Shown one piece after another: positions 4,175 to 5,028 of a stretch of 5,028 bases of DNA. Both the position numbers and the translations under genes were made by a program. The first letter of the stretch is position 1; each line of letters opens with the position of its first letter. This DNA is from an uncultured Clostridia bacterium (lineage in GTDB: Bacteria; Bacillota; Clostridia; Oscillospirales; Acutalibacteraceae). The DNA is taken from assembly GCA_946187095.1 (NCBI GenBank), contig CAMHPW010000114.1, positions 1-5,028 of the forward strand, written 5' to 3'. A model generated the notes under the pieces. The model was given only the letters and a program-made list of their open reading frames with translations, was not told the origin of the DNA and did no database searches.

Positions 4175-5028
4175 ATGTCAGCAGATGCCGACAGTTTTAA
4201 ATTTTTTGGTTCATTGGGGGGAATGATCACAGTAAGTCTGATCGTGATTTTTGGATCGGTGATGTGTTTTTTCTGTTCACTTTTGGAGTACTCCGTAAGA
4301 TATGCGGGGGATCTGAAGCATACAAGTGAAGACGATGAAAAAAAACGTGCCAAAGCCGAAAAAATACAGGATGATTCGGAGAAATATCAAAACTCCGCCC
4401 ACATTGGATTTTTGCTGAATTTTGCTGCAGTGATGATGTTCTCATGTGTGGGATATATCCCCTTTGTGAAAATGCTGTTTTCCGAAACGGGAGATGTCTT
4501 GGGAAACGTCCTTGCATGGCTGATCACGGGCTTGTTCGTATTTCTGATAACGGCAGTGTTGGGAAGATATCTGCCCGAAAGATTCGCATTTTTCGAGCCT
4601 GAAAATATCCTTGCAAAATATGCGGGATTCTTCACGGCAGTATCCGCTTTGATGTCACCGCTTGCTTTTGTGTGTTCGGGAATATCTCACGGAATCTCAA
4701 AAATTTTCGGCAGAGGTTCGTCAGCGGATGCCAAAAGCAAAACGGAAGAAAAAATTCTCATGATGGTAGACGAAGGAGAGGAAAACGGCAGCATCGAAGA
4801 AAATACAAAAAGCATGATAGAAAATGTGTTTGATTTTGATGACACGACTGTCGGGGAGATCATGACGCACAGAAAGGATATCGTTGCAGTCGAGGATAAT
4901 GCAAAGATAAAAGATTTGACAAAAATTGCTATTAAAAGCGGCTGTTCACGCATACCGGTCTACCATGAGGATATCGATAATATTACAGGAATTATATATG
5001 TGAAAGACCTGCTGAAATTTGTCAGCAC
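4175..5028 (+). CDS. CNNM (DUF21) plus CBS-domain membrane protein, CorC/'hemolysin' family, 3' truncated
   Basis: The first 284 residues of a CNNM transporter-like protein are present, and the frame is still open at the right edge. This family is linked to Mg2+ (and other cation) efflux; the old name 'hemolysin' is historical. Hydrophobic segments lie at about 17-38, 77-101, 108-130 and 148-170, matching the DUF21 transmembrane domain. A charged loop rich in Lys, Glu and Asp (48-72) separates the first two. The cytoplasmic block that follows is highly typical: EEKILMMVDEGEENGSIEE (191-209), then MIENVFDFDDTTVGEIMTHR (214-233) and SRIPVYHEDIDNITGIIYVK (258-277) of the first CBS domain. The second CBS and CorC_HlyC domains should lie beyond the window. 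The family's TM1 FFSxSE-type motif reads FFCSLLE, a modest divergence. It is transcribed from its own strong promoter. Confidence 0.9.
   Translation, partial: MSADADSFKFFGSLGGMITVSLIVIFGSVMCFFCSLLEYSVRYAGDLKHTSEDDEKKRAKAEKIQDDSEKYQNSAHIGFLLNFAAVMMFSCVGYIPFVKMLFSETGDVLGNVLAWLITGLFVFLITAVLGRYLPERFAFFEPENILAKYAGFFTAVSALMSPLAFVCSGISHGISKIFGRGSSADAKSKTEEKILMMVDEGEENGSIEENTKSMIENVFDFDDTTVGEIMTHRKDIVAVEDNAKIKDLTKIAIKSGCSRIPVYHEDIDNITGIIYVKDLLKFVS

Noticed and set aside
4042..4953. Minus-strand open frames opposite the CNNM/CBS gene
   Set aside because: They are shadows of an open frame with strong family motifs, and none has family resemblance of its own.
1..5028. CRISPR array, tRNA/rRNA, phage genes or a multi-gene defence system
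   Set aside because: There are no regularly spaced direct repeats, tRNA-like cloverleafs, integrase/transposase motifs or clustered defence genes. The genes look like normal housekeeping and accessory single units.

Overview
The window looks like ordinary chromosome from a low-to-medium GC, Gram-positive gut-type Clostridia, most likely in or near Ruminococcus (Oscillospirales). That placement is an inference from the strong AGGAG-type ribosome binding sites, consensus sigma-A promoters, the family content, and a GC-rich CCTCTCC/GGAGAGG hairpin repeat of a kind I recall from gut Clostridia. No single marker gene fixes the genus.

Layout, left to right. (1) Positions 1-287: the C-terminal end of an O-acetylhomoserine sulfhydrylase (MetY type), cut by the left edge. 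(2) 384-566: a 60-residue ribbon-helix-helix protein of the RelB/DinJ antitoxin family. It has its own promoter and a hairpin terminator right after its stop, and no toxin gene on either side. (3) 642-1733: a membrane-anchored endonuclease/exonuclease/phosphatase (EEP) fold protein with all the usual metal and catalytic motifs. It is followed by a terminator almost identical to the one before it. (4) 1780-2415, minus strand: an orotate-phosphoribosyltransferase-like protein whose PRPP-loop acidic pair is replaced by Ala-Ala. It converges on the EEP gene across a bidirectional terminator. (5) 2416-2900: a 485-base intergenic region holding a GC-rich inverted-repeat element with nested hairpins, AT-rich flanks and the next promoter. 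(6) 2901-4076: a RodA/FtsW/SpoVE (SEDS) peptidoglycan glycosyltransferase. (7) 4175 to the right edge: a CNNM/DUF21 plus CBS-domain membrane protein (CorC/'hemolysin' family), truncated by the window and driven by a near-consensus promoter.

The genes do not form one pathway. Almost every gene has its own promoter or terminator, so the region reads as a series of single-gene transcription units: methionine biosynthesis, a small DNA-binding regulator, a surface hydrolase, a nucleotide-type transferase, cell-wall elongation or division, and ion transport. I see no convincing new multi-gene system. The points most worth following are the solo antitoxin that lacks a toxin-binding tail, the twin terminators around the EEP gene, the phosphoribosyltransferase with a changed active-site motif, and the inverted-repeat element.

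Two start codons were moved from the longest possible reading. The phosphoribosyltransferase starts at 2415, because the upstream GTG lies inside the ribosome binding site. The SEDS gene starts at 2901, because the ATG at 2895 sits one base from the ribosome binding site.
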